Source: Chloromonas sp. AAM2
Taxonomy: Eukaryota; Chlorophyta; Chlorophyceae; Chlamydomonadales; Chlamydomonadaceae
Length of the DNA stretch: 45,108 nt
Assembly (NCBI GenBank): GCA_004335635.1
Contig: QAXH01001595.1
Location: 215 to 45,322, forward strand
Reading direction: 5' to 3'
The notes beneath the pieces are model-generated. The model was not told the DNA's origin, did no database searches, and saw only the letters and a program-made list of their open reading frames with translations. Shown piece by piece: positions 23,439 through 35,500 of the stretch. Positions within the stretch are counted from its first letter, which is position 1, and each line of letters begins with the position of its first letter. The translations under genes and the position numbers were made by a program.

Positions 23439-24396
23439 ATGGGGGATTTTGCATGCGCTGTCAGACGCCTTAACGCACCTCTGGAGGGAGACTCCCAGAC
23501 AGGCTGGCCCGCAGATTGCTCATCACTGCCTTTCCCGCGGAGCTATCCCCAACAGGTGTTTCCGTGCCTGCAATCACGGAATGACACGGTTTGCAAGTAA
23601 ACTGATCTGTTTCTTCCGAATCGTCGCCGTCATTGACTGAGCCCATGCGTCTTTCCATTCCAACCGCGGGCGTCTTTCCATTCCAATCGGGGGCGGCGCC
23701 GGCCAAACCGCCGTACAGAAAACCGACAACGGAATCTACGGAATTTATGCGCGTCATCAGGATGATGGCTTCCTCACAATCCGGGCTTGCAGCCCGTGAG
23801 GCCTAGTAAGCCTGGTTCATTAGCTGCGAACATGCTTTGCAGGCCTCAGGCAATGGAATCCACGCCGGATTTCAACCGCTATGCTGACGCGAAGCTGACT
23901 GACCTTTCGCGCAGAGCGGCGCTGCTAGTGGCGGAGCCAATACTTACTTCCCCGGAAAATCCCGGCAGAAGAAGAATAGCCCAGCAGAATCAACACTTAC
24001 TCCAGGACCAGTCAGAAGTCAGGAGCGCCGTTTTGTCAGCGACAAGCCCGCTAAGAGCAGTAGTATCAGGTGAGGATAGCTGGCAAAGCGGCGAGCTCGC
24101 CAGGCTCCATGGAGCAAACTCTGCTGATGAAGTGCAGAACACAAGGTAAGCTTCGCCGCTGACTCCAGCGATGCCCAGAAGGAGCAGAAGGGCTATGGTT
24201 CGAGGCATCTCTCTTAGAGTTGCGGTTTATCACTTTGCAAACAGTCTTTGGCACATCGGCCCGTGTAATCTATGCGCTCATGTTTTCTATCAGATTTTCC
24301 AAACGGCAATACGGCAAGGAGCCGCTGCGCCAGAACAGCAGCACTCTTGGATTGGCGCATTGCGCGTTGAAGGCAACAATTAGTACAATCAACTAG
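23439..24396 (+). CDS. tentative unrecognised 187-aa protein
   Basis: Proposed exons: 23439-23596, 23843-24145, 24294-24396. Phases agree (2 and 2). The second donor (AG|GTAAGC) is strong; the first (AA|GTAAAC) is moderate. The product starts MGDFACAVRRLNAPLEG, has a polar, Arg/Ser/Gln-rich middle and ends LKATISTIN. A TGTAA motif at 24430-24434, 34 bases past the stop, fits a chlorophyte poly(A) signal and supports the 3' end. No domain was recognised. The start and first intron are the weakest parts: the middle exon could instead begin a shorter protein at ATG 23832 or 23853. Confidence 0.42.
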
Positions 24397-26752
24397 AAGT
24401 AACAAATAGCGGTGGTTGACGAGTTGTGGTGTAAACTGTATACATAATTAATCTCTAACTTTACTAAAAGAAATTTTTGCAATTTGCGCACAAGTTTATA
24501 TTTGCGTTGGACGTGCTTCATGGTGTACACCCCCTCCTTGCTATATCAAATCTGCTGTGCGGAAAATATCCGAGATACACATAAGGTCCAAGGGTGAACA
24601 CCATGCAAAAAGCCAGTTTGTGTTGAGAACAAACCAACAACATAAGGAAGGCAGGAGTCCAGGGTTAAATGAAAGCTGGTGCGTCGTTGGCACCAACGTC
24701 TGCTCTGAAATGAACACAACAGCCACACTAGCCACAACAGACCAGCATGCACCATTGCCCTTATTATGGAGAGTAGAAGTTGCCACATGCCCACAGGTAT
24801 TCCCGCTAGCCCACAGGTAATCTCGCTAGCCCGCAGGCACAGGCAGGGCTGGCAGATGTTAGGTATTGTGTCAGTTGAGCCTGCATGGCGGGATGTTTTC
24901 CCTGCGCTCACTATGCATGAGACTCAACTGGCACTATGTTGACCTGCTGAGGATGCACGCGATGCTGCAACACATCGACTGAGAGTAGCTCTGAAATTCG
25001 TCGGTCGCCCAAGCCTTTGAATTATTTTTGCACATCCAAAAGTAGACGTAGAGGTAGCGCCATGCTCTAAGGTACCTTTAATAGCACGACTGGAACACGT
25101 AAGACGGTAGAAGGCCCACCAGCAGTAGATGTGCGTGATTGATTGATTTGTTACATCAGGGAAGCCGTCGAAGGTGCTTGAACAAAGCTTTACAGCCCTT
25201 TCTGAAGGTTCGTAAAAGTCACTTGTCACACGATGCTCATTATTATACCGAAGAGGAAGATGCATCTGAGTTTGGGCGAATGTGCATCTCGTTTTGTTAG
25301 GGTGGATAAACGTGAGGCATATCAGTGTTCTCCGGCAGAGTAGTACCAGGGGCTGTCAGCGTGTAGGCTACTGAGTTTTGTATATACAGAGCTGTAACTC
25401 AGAGCAGGACGACTCATAACATTTCCATGGGCACTCGTCTGCGTTTGTCCCTCCTTTGCACTGTTTATCATGTGGCAGCCGTTTCAGAAAACAGTTCATC
25501 ATTTTACACAGTTCTCCACCTTACTATGCAATGCTTAAGATGCCGTTCTGCATTCGCAAAACATCTCACATGCACGCCGGTCATCAGCGTCACACTCTCT
25601 CAGACCGGAAACGCGGCAAAGTTGGCGTTGCTTCCATTCAGACAGTGCAGGAACACATGTTACTTTGCGCAAGTTCTCATGTTCATCATGTTATTCGGAC
25701 TTCCAACACAACAGCCTTGAGTGTGTGAACCAGGGTGCGTTGATACTAGCCACCATTCTGAGTGTATACAGACTTGGAACCAGATCATCATGGGCCTCAT
25801 ACAGTTAGGACCACCTAGAATCAGCCAGAGTGCCTGCTTGCAACTTTGAGGTCGCAAGCTATCTCCACCCAATCAAAGATGTACCTAACGTCCTTTGTCC
25901 TGGCAGTCAGATGGCATCACATAAGCCCATGTGAAATCCCAACTAACCCGCAGAGGATGGGCAGTCATCAGATTGCATCAGCAATATCCTTGCATATCTT
26001 ATTATATATAAGCCGTCCGGAAAAAAGATGCTGCCAAATAGAGCAGTCGACAAGAGCGTGCTGCATTCAGGAGTCAGCTTTGCTGAGCGGCTGTAGCACA
26101 CGAGGGAAACCCTAAAACATTGAAATTCAAGACAAGCCTCAGGCCCATCTTCAAAGTCAAACGTTGAATACTTCAACCACCAACCACCAAAGTGTGTGAG
26201 CAAAGCCATGCGTTGGTCCATGCCAGCCAGTCATCTGTGTTCCGTAAAAACCCACCATAGAAGAATGCAAGCCTTAAACGGTCAAGGCGAGGGTGAGGTG
26301 AAACTTCAAGGCATGGGCATGCCTACGTTTTAAGCACATCATTCAGATGTCAGCCATTAACAGTGCTTGAAGGCGCACCACCTGTGATGAATCAACGCTG
26401 ACATCACCCACATGTTTTTGCGTAACCTGCATCCTGCGTGAACAAAATGAATTTTTCTTCTGCGTGAACAAAAGCACTTTCATGATCACGCATAGCCCAT
26501 CATTAGCCGTGTAGGAAGCAACACATAAGATTCAGTCAGTTCAAACTCACAGCATTGCCTTCGGTGTACAAAGCCAGGTCATCTCTGAATCGGAATCTGC
26601 AGTAGTGTATGTTGTGGATCATGTGCCACATAACTTGTCAGTGAGCGGCTTTCCACTGATGCACACAGCACCGAGTCAACATCGTCTCGTGCTCTCACCA
26701 CGCAAAACTCGCAACTTTGGTCCGTAAGTGCGAATGGCTCTTTACATTGTAT
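24397..26752. other. intergenic region, no gene recognised
   Basis: About 2.35 kb without a supported exon. Open frames at 25427-25728 (+) and 25943-26221 (-) have no family motif, and I could not link them to flanking exons. A 19-base block at 25151-25169 (TTACATCAGGGAAGCCGTC) also occurs at 11856-11874 in an intron of the SCD1-like gene. The 3' UTR of the opsin gene enters from the right; TGTAA on the minus strand at 26746-26742 is just past its stop. Confidence 0.5.
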
Positions 26753-29570
26753 TTAAGTGCGGCTGCCAAAGCTTGGGTGTGGATCTCCAACAGTCAAGAT
26801 TAGTCCAGTGTCGCGCGGACTGCTGTGAGCTCTCGTCGACGACGCCTGTCGCAGAGCCGTTTCTCCGCTCGCGTCGCCATGCGCGATCGCCGAGACGTCT
26901 TCGCTTGCCTCCGCATGTTCCTCTGCGAGCCTCAACAGCACCGATGCCAGCTCTGTAACGGCTGACCTGACCCGCAGGCAGTAGCCTAGGGGCTGCAGGC
27001 CTAGGGCTTGCAATTGGGCCAAATCCATGGTAAGCAGTTGGTCCAAACGGATCGCTTCAGCTTCGAAACGGGTCGTGAGGGCCTCGAGGCCGAGATCCAC
27101 CATCAGCTGCCGGGTGGTCATGGCAGGAAGACCGTAGCCAGCTTTGGCAACCTGGAACAGGACACGTGCCAGACAACACACACAAATCAAGGCAGTACAT
27201 AAGCAACAAACGCTGGAGGCTTGCTCTTGCGTTGCAGCAGAGGCTTGCTCTTGTCTTGCAGCAGGCTTTCATATTCTCATGGAGGCCTTGCTGCGGTTTT
27301 AAGTAGCGAGATAAGCAGGAACCCACAAGCACGTGGTTTAAGGCTGCTTGTTGTCTAGTTGCTCACCCGAATCATAGCATTGCTGCTGAAGCCGTTGATG
27401 CACCCAATGGGCCTCGTGTGTGTGGAAGCCGGTGGGAAGGTGAGAAGCAGCTGTGGGGCGGTTTCTTTGTCAACGTCCATCGTCTGTCCAGTCGCGGATG
27501 CTTCTTCCATCATGAAACGAAGGGAGCGCTTGCGCAGCAGGGGCTGGGCAGGGCTGCTCGCATGTGAGAAACTGGAGGGCCTGACCACATCGCTGCTTTG
27601 GCTGATTGCGCTGACGTATGTGCCTGAGTTGGCGCCAGCCTGAAGAATACAAAAGGAGTTTGAACGTTCCATGTCAGTGGTCACGGAAGGGAATCAAGAC
27701 TGTTTCTGCACTGAGATGAGTCTGAGGGTTTTGTAGATTGGCCCAAACTGTCGTTTTGTAAACGCATTGGCCCTGTGGCTGGACCTACCTTTCGCCTCAC
27801 ACAACCCTAGGGGGCAGAGAGGAGTGCCATGCGGGGGCAGAGGGGGCAGAGAAGTCTGTGTTCCTGCCCCATGCACACGCAACCTGCTGTGGGTGTTTGC
27901 GCTAGTCTGCTACATGGTTACAAACCGCTGCGCAGGGCTGCCTAAGGCTGTGCTGATGTGTTGTGATTCAAAACGAGTATGGTTGCCGATGGGCAGTGAC
28001 TGCCGGCTCCCAGTCTGGTGTGTAGCAAGAGCACACGATCTTCACAGTTCAGTCGTGAGCCTGAAATTAGTCAAGAGCCTGCCGGCCGCAGGTGCACTTG
28101 CCTGCGCGGTCGCCAGCAGCTCTTTCTGCGACTCGAGTTGTTTGAGGATTTGGCGCATCTTGTCCAGGGCGGCACTGGCCCGGGCGCGCTCGTTGTGTGC
28201 GTCCAGACGCGCCTCCCGACACTGCACATGGCATAGCGGGGCTCAAGAAGAGGTTGCTCAAATGACAATGGTAATGCTGATGCTAACATGCACACCCTGA
28301 AATGCAACACGAGTAATTTTGGTTTGGTAAACGCGGTAAACGCGGTAAACACGATAAAGTTTTGGTTTGGTTGAATCAAGCTGCGGAGCAGTGCAATTCA
28401 GTCTCAGAGTGTACACCGTGAGGCTGCGGCACTGCACGTGGCATTGCATTAGGGTCCAGCATACATCAGACACAGCATGCCTAGTTGCGTATGTGATCCC
28501 GATCTGCCCAGTCCACTATTTGCCATGCAGCGGAGCAAGGATAGCAAGGATAATAAGGAACAAGGAGAATTTGAGGCTGCTTGAAATAAGCATGGCGCAA
28601 GAGAACAAGCTTATAAAGTGCAAAATGGCATCAACATCATGACTTGTATGTTCGACTCAAGATAGTCAGATAGATGGTTGCGTTACAGGTCTGATGATGC
28701 ACAAAATGGTCACATCGTACGTTGATGTTTCACAATCCACACTCCTATCTTCTCTCCCATCTCCAGCTTTGCGACACCTGGTTTTGCATCCGTTCTCATC
28801 TCAAATGTTTGCTTACCGCGTTCCTTTCCTCTGCCAGTTGTGCAGAGACAACAACCGACTGCTCGCGGACAGTTGCCAGCTCCGTCTGCAGCGCAACCAG
28901 CCGCTGCAGGTGCTCTGTACCGCAGCTGCTGCTGTTGCTGCCCCCAAACGTGCCTGAATGGAGAAAAACATCACCAGGGCGCACTGATGACGTCCACATG
29001 GCACACGTGGTAAAGTTAGCGACAAATGATAGGTGCTAGGTGATGCTAGTACAGGTCACATGCAAAGGTAAACGAAAGAGAATGGAGGTGCAGGCGCAGG
29101 CGCAGGCACCATGCGTCATTCAGTCTAGTGCAGTGCAAATCAAGAACGGCAGAGCAGCTGGAATGGTTAAATTTGTATTGCATGGGAGTGAGAGGGCCAT
29201 ACGGCCATGAAGCTGAGCTTGACTCACCCTCAGATAATGGATCAAGCCACCTGGACTCACCTTCAAACAATGCGTTCGACATTACACTTTGTGCCGGAGT
29301 GCTAACGACTTCGGTGGTGATTCGGCCCGTGCTGGGCAGATCGCGGCTGTTGTTTTGCAAACCGCTCATGTTGACCTTGAGTAGTTTGTCGGTGCTCAGA
29401 TTGTGGAGCGTGGTGACGGTCAGCTTGTGAAGCGATTCCCGGCTGCCAGTGGGCATTCTGTCGCGATTGTTTCCCTGTTGAGCCTGTGTGTCGGGGCTGC
29501 TGGCCTGGCTGGCTGCCGAGACAAGACTGAGCCTTTCATTCTCGATCTGGCCCTCCTCCCACTCGCCGTA
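26753..29570 (-). other. C-terminal tail with coiled coil and SAM-like domain (exons 24-28)
   Basis: Some 412 residues follow the cyclase (1332-1743). Exon 24 is polar (Ser, Gln, Asn). Exons 25-26 give heptad-like helices ([36 protein letters not shown]), likely a coiled coil for dimerisation. Exon 28 encodes [18 protein letters not shown] and [20 protein letters not shown], about residues 1625-1678, with the spacing and hydrophobic pattern of a SAM domain, a small helical protein-interaction module. A polar tail follows. Intron 26 starts with GC (28101-28100); phase 0 on both sides supports it. Confidence 0.72.
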
Positions 29571-32500
29571 CTGCAGCAGTGTCAGGAGCAGACAAGTAGC
29601 AGCATAATCACAATGTCGGCGCAGGCAGGTGTCAACGTAAACCTCAGTAAAACCAATTGCAAAATGAGCATGAGAGTACAGTACGATATGTCTGACTTTC
29701 TCGTCTTTCCGCTGAGACAACTTTGGCCTCAAACAAGCGAAAAATGACCAACGTGCCTGAAAGCCTGCCTTCTGCAGCAATGCCAAAAACAGACAGATCT
29801 CATAGCATTGATTGCAGAATGCTGACTGCAACTGACGTCACTGCAGAAAGAAACATCCTGCGTTGAAGAGACAGACATGCGTAGCTTCTGCAACAAAGTC
29901 CGCCTGGGGTACGCTAGCAAACAAGCCTGCAAGCGCTTTGTCGATACCTTAAGCCTCTCACCTTCAGTAGGTATGTGGTCATGAGACCCTTGCCCTTGAC
30001 CTGCCTCTCGCCCAGACAGACGACCTGGTCATGCGCAGCGGGCCACGCCTCGCACGTCGGGGCGCTGAGCTGAATACACATCGGAAAGGAGAGAGACTCC
30101 ATCCTGCGGCAGAGCAGCGCGGCATGGTGTAAAGGTCTGTTTGATACGAGCGAGCGACGCAATGTTATTGCGGATGGTGACAGGGCGAGTTTTGCGCCAT
30201 CATGCACTTGATCATGCTATGCAACAATGCAATCGTGGAAAACCATGCGTCTATGCGCAGAAGATACTGAACAGAGTCAGCCAGACTCAGGTTGATGCGA
30301 GCGATCAAAATGTTGCGGCGGGAAAATGCGAGAGCGACCGACCACGTCCCCTAGCGATCAGCGGCTTACCAGAAGTACTGAAATTTTGTCGGCTTGTGGT
30401 GTCAAGAGTTTTTCATAGTTAACTAGTTCGCCGTTTTGTGGCCCGTACCGTACCACTAAGTGGAACCATTTTGAGCCGCGGTCGGCTGAGCTGATAAGCA
30501 AAGCATGAATCTGGTTTCGCGTTCAGAAGTCATGCGGCTTGCCAATCAATCACACGTTGCTCACGCTGCTCAAGTCATGCGCTCACCTGCTTTTCCTTCA
30601 TTCTTGCTTTTCTTCCTTCTTTGTCTTGCCTTTTTTCCCGCTTATTTCTTGTGCTCACCTGCTGGCAGTGTTGACCGTGTCTCCCAGGAAGCAGTAGCGA
30701 GGGCACTTGCTGCCGATGACGCCAGCAAACGCAGGGCCGCAGTGAACCCCCTGCACAAGGAGAGGAGAGAACAAGGACTTGGCCACATGCACCACCCAAG
30801 CTGGAGTATCCCAAGCTGGACGCACCTGAAAAGTGACTAGGTCAACATGAAGCTAGGGCCTCCATCGATCACGTACTTATTTTTACAGCTCCATCAATTA
30901 CGTACCTACTTTGACAGCTCCATCGATTACGTACTTGCTTACTTTGTAGTTGTTCAGGCCTGGCAAATGGTCTAGGGTCGGCGTTGCATGACGTGCATCA
31001 GAGCTCGAGCTGTTCCACAAGCCAGGTCAAGATGAAGCTAGTGCCTTGTCGTATGCCACTTACGATGCGAATTCGCAGCCTCTCTCCATTCGGTGCCGTG
31101 ATGTTCCTCACGACGTCTACCATTGCCTTGGCCATGGCAACGATTCTGTCGATTGGCGAGCCCTTCTTCGCCTTCTTAGGGTCTTCGTCGTGACCGGCTG
31201 CCACCATGTAGGCATCGCCTGGGAAGTAGGCGAGGGCAAGGACGGTTTGGGTTAGTATTTGTGGAGAAGTGGCGAAAATGTGGCCACGATTAATCCATCA
31301 CCTGTGAGGTGGGTCAAAAGACAAGTCAGAAAAGTAAGCATTATAGTTGGCACGGGCAAGCGAGGCTCTGATCAAGAGTGGGGCAGGGAGCAGGCAAGGG
31401 CAAGGTAAAAAAAGAATCAATGGTGGCTACTCACTTGTACTCTTGTGTTGAGCCAACCAAGACACCCCTGCTCAGTCATCGCTCACCTATGGTCTTGACA
31501 ATGGTATCCACTCGCACTTATTGAAATGGGTGTTGAAAACCTGTGTTGACTTCCTGCGTTTGAGGTGTTCTGTGCCATGAGCTTGTCGATGCATCGCTCA
31601 CCGATGGTCTCCACCTTGTAGACCGAAAACCTGTCCGTGAGCTTGTCGAATGCGTTGAACATGTTGGACAGCATCAGGAACACCTCGGCCGTGGGAAGCT
31701 TGGAGGAGAGGTCGGTGAAGCCGACAATGTCTGCGGGAATACACATGCGGGGGCTTGCGGTTAGTTGTGAAATCCAGTAAACTTTTCTTCCAAAGATGTT
31801 TACTAGTACTGACCTACCGTCTGAGCAGAAGTGGGCTTGCACTCAAAGCTGCCATGCCCTATCTCCTTAGTTAGCTGAGCCTTGCACTGGTTGCAAGCCT
31901 GTGACTCAAGCCTAGACGCATTCAATGTCTTGGCAGCCAATGCTACAATCACCTGAGAACAGAATGACGACATGTGCATGCGAGTCGGCCACAAACTTCT
32001 GTCCCGACTGCATGCGCTCGATGATGCTTTCCGGCAGGATATTCTTTAGCAGCTTCATGCTCTCCGTCTCGCGCCCGTCCTGGTTGTTCATCAGCTCGGC
32101 TAACCACCAACTGTCGCTCTTCAGTCGGAGCTGCGTCTCGATGCGAGCCTGCACAGAGCAGTGTCAAAGAACAGCCTATGCAGAGAGCAGCAGCAACAAA
32201 CAAGGCAACTATGAACAGCAACATAACATGGGTTGTTGGCAGTACCAAATCCGTACTAATGCACAAGCATTCATTAGTGTAGAGATCAGCATTTGAACAC
32301 GTGATGCGTAAGGTCCATGATAAGTACATGATTTGAAGGCGGAATTACAGGTATCAAACTTGATGCGTGATCGATCCTGGTTTCTCGCCACCCACCAGTA
32401 GCTCTTCCCGTTGGTAAGGTTTGCGTACAAAGTCGTTAGATCCGCTGCGCAGCCCTTCCACGATGTTGTCGTTGTCGCTCTTGGCGCTTACCATGATGAC

Positions 32501-35500
32501 TGGCAGCACACTGCTGGGAATGTACTGCAAAGACAGGGCAAACAAGACTTCAAACTGAGGCCAAGAGACAGAGACAGAGACAGAGACAGTGAGGCTAAAC
32601 GCCTGGCACAAATGCAAAGCACCATGGCTAAGCCATATGCGCACTTCTAGTTAGTTGGCCCTGCTGTGCCCTGCTGTGTCTGGATCGTTAGCATGGGTTT
32701 TTGCGGTTTCTCAGCTTGCGGTGCTGCAGACCAAACAGCCTAAGCTCGCCCATCACTCCCTTCCAAATGAATCATAACACCAGACACCAAACGATTCAGT
32801 ATGACCTTCCTTGACGCACCTGGCGCAGCTTCTGGCAGAACTCATGGCCGCTCATGTTCTGCATGACGCCAAACACAGCCAAAGCACACTGAGGAAAGTG
32901 AACTCATACATGAAGGAGCAGCATGTGTGACAAGCCAAGCTCAGCACACATCACTGTGGACCTCAGACCCAGACTGCTGAATGACTGCTAGGACAGGTTT
33001 TGCACAAAGGAGTTGGTTCTGCTGCAGCACTGCACTATATTGTATGTCAACGCAGTGCTCTGGGCAAGTTCACGAATGCCACGCAGGCACACCTTTGCAT
33101 CAGTAACTGCAGTAATGATCACCTGCCGATGATGATGACACGTGTGTTCAGGCCTGGCATGATGTTTTGTGCAGTGCGTGGTACAGCTAACAATAGCATT
33201 AGGACGGCCGCTAAGAAAAAGTTGGGTTCGTTTGCAGCACTGTGCGCCCAGGTGGTGTTCTTTCTGTGCTTTGGGCATCGCTGCACATGCAATTATCCAG
33301 TCCCACTCACTGGCATCATGCAGTCCAGCAAGATGAGGTCCGGCAGCGTCTGCTGCTCCTCCAACCAGGCAAGCGCCTCGCAACCATCCATCGCCCTGCA
33401 AAAGCCACATGCCCAGCAACTCTCGCCACAACCGCCATTGCAGTTGGGTTCATCTGTTTGTCAAGTGCACGTCAGAATCAGGTGTCTGTCGATGTTGATC
33501 ATCATGCTGATTGACTGTGAGCTGAAGGACTAATCAGCACAACTGAACGCAGCCTTGACAGACTCTGATTGGATCGATTGGAGCAAGGCTGCGACGTCAC
33601 TTCTTGCCCCTGGCTTGTCAGCTGCTGCAGTATGTGGCGACTATAGTTTTGTTGACTGACTGAATGTGTCCAGCCCAGGCTATTCCTTGAATGCACACTG
33701 TAGGAAGCAACCAGTGTGCAGACACGGTGGGAAGCAACCAGTGTGGAAATAGGTGTGCGCGGAAGTGAAGGATGCACAGTGGCCTGTTAATGGATCACAC
33801 CCGGCCTAGATCCCTAGATTCACAGGGGCAGAACCACCCCAGCTTGCTGAATGCCTTGGCTTACCTTGCATAGCCATAGCCCGCACTAGTAAGGATCTCC
33901 TCTAGCACGATCTGATTGACTTCCTCATCATCCACGCTCAGGACCTGTACCGTGCCGTACATGGCGCTGAAAGCTAGCTTGTCCAGACTCAGGTTTGAAC
34001 CCAGACCGCCCATGCTCGTTGTGGTGCGCGATAGCGTGCTTCCAGGCAAGCCCTGTAACCAAACGCAGCCAACATATCATTCAAATGCTTGCGATGCGAA
34101 GCTCAAACTGCAAATTTTGAAGGTCTTTCGACAAGAGATGCACGCGATGCGACGTCCCGAACTTGGAATCGGGTAATTGCGCTGCACAACGCACAATGCT
34201 GTTTCTTTTGCTGCTCTTTGATTGTAAGAGCATTGGATGCGCCTGCTCGCCGCTTCAATGGCTGCTTTAAACAAGCAAAGTTCAAACCAGCGAGCCGATC
34301 CCCACCTTCGCTTTGTTGTTAGGTCCGCCGTTTCTGCTGTTGGGCTGCCTCAGAGGGATCCGATGAAGGCTCTGGGCGCTGGTCTCGTCAATGTCACTGC
34401 TTCCGCTGTCGCTCAACTGTCTGCTGCTTGCAGCCACCAACCCGGGTGGCCCGCTTTTTGAAAGCATATGACCAGGCATTGACTTACGGGCTCCGCCGTT
34501 GGACCCATTCGCACCGAACAAGAGTGAGGAGCGATTATTGCCCATGGGCGTGCTGAACGTACTGAACGCCGGTTCGTTCATCTCAGAAACGCTGTCCTCT
34601 TCGTCGCTCGAAGCCTCGGTGAGAGGGAAGTACTGATTTGTGTTGGCGAGTTTTCCACGGAAGCCAAGTGCGACGGGTGCCAATATGGATTCTCGATGCG
34701 GCGCATTGACTGCAGACACTCGATCAGCGCCGCTGCCGTTTGCATTGTGATGCGCGGCTGCTTGCACGTTGGAGCCAGTGCTTGTTGACACAACGGCTGA
34801 TTGGGGCTTTGTATTTTGGGAACCTCCCGCGCTAGGACTGGAGGCCGTTGGCTGCGCTTGCCTCCAGGCACCCGATTCGCTATCCAATGATCGCTTATGC
34901 TCGGTGCGCCTGGCGAGGTCGTGCATCATCGCCTCACGTTCCAGTTCCTGTACGGCAGGACATTCAAGAAACGATAGGTTGGGCCACTACAAGCGAATGG
35001 CCTGGTGAGCGGCAAGATGATCAAAGCGGTTGCGTTCAATGACGAGTGATGAGCGGCAAGATGGCCACAGATTGAAAAGTCCAAAGCGTCACGTTCACTG
35101 TGGGCCTACAAACACATCAACGATCGAAGAGTGGCATATTGGCATGCAATTTTTGGCGCTACGCGCACAGCAACTACCGCTGAGGATACACGTCACGGTT
35201 GACGTCCAACACACGGCCTACCATTGTGCGTTGCTTGATCAAACGGTCGGGCCCCACGTCACTCAAGTCGCTGGACTTGCCCCGCATGCTGAACCGCGAC
35301 TGGCTATGTGCCAACGCATCGGCTGTATCCGTTGCCTGCGGCACCTGGCCCATGGAAATGCGGTTTCCTGTGACCAACCCTGACGCACGAGTCAAGTTAT
35401 CCCAGTTGTAGCCCAAATCGCAGGCTGCCGTGCGAACCTGCAAACAAAGAGGAAGAGCCGCACAAGCACTCAACTTGATGCTTTGTTAATACGTCAACCA

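Noticed and set aside
23470..23757. Minus-strand frame of 95 codons
   Set aside because: It overlaps the tentative plus-strand gene, has no splice partner and no recognisable motif.
25427..25728. Overlapping open frames in the intergenic region
   Set aside because: No start context, splice partners or family motif; two frames are open over the same bases, which suggests chance.
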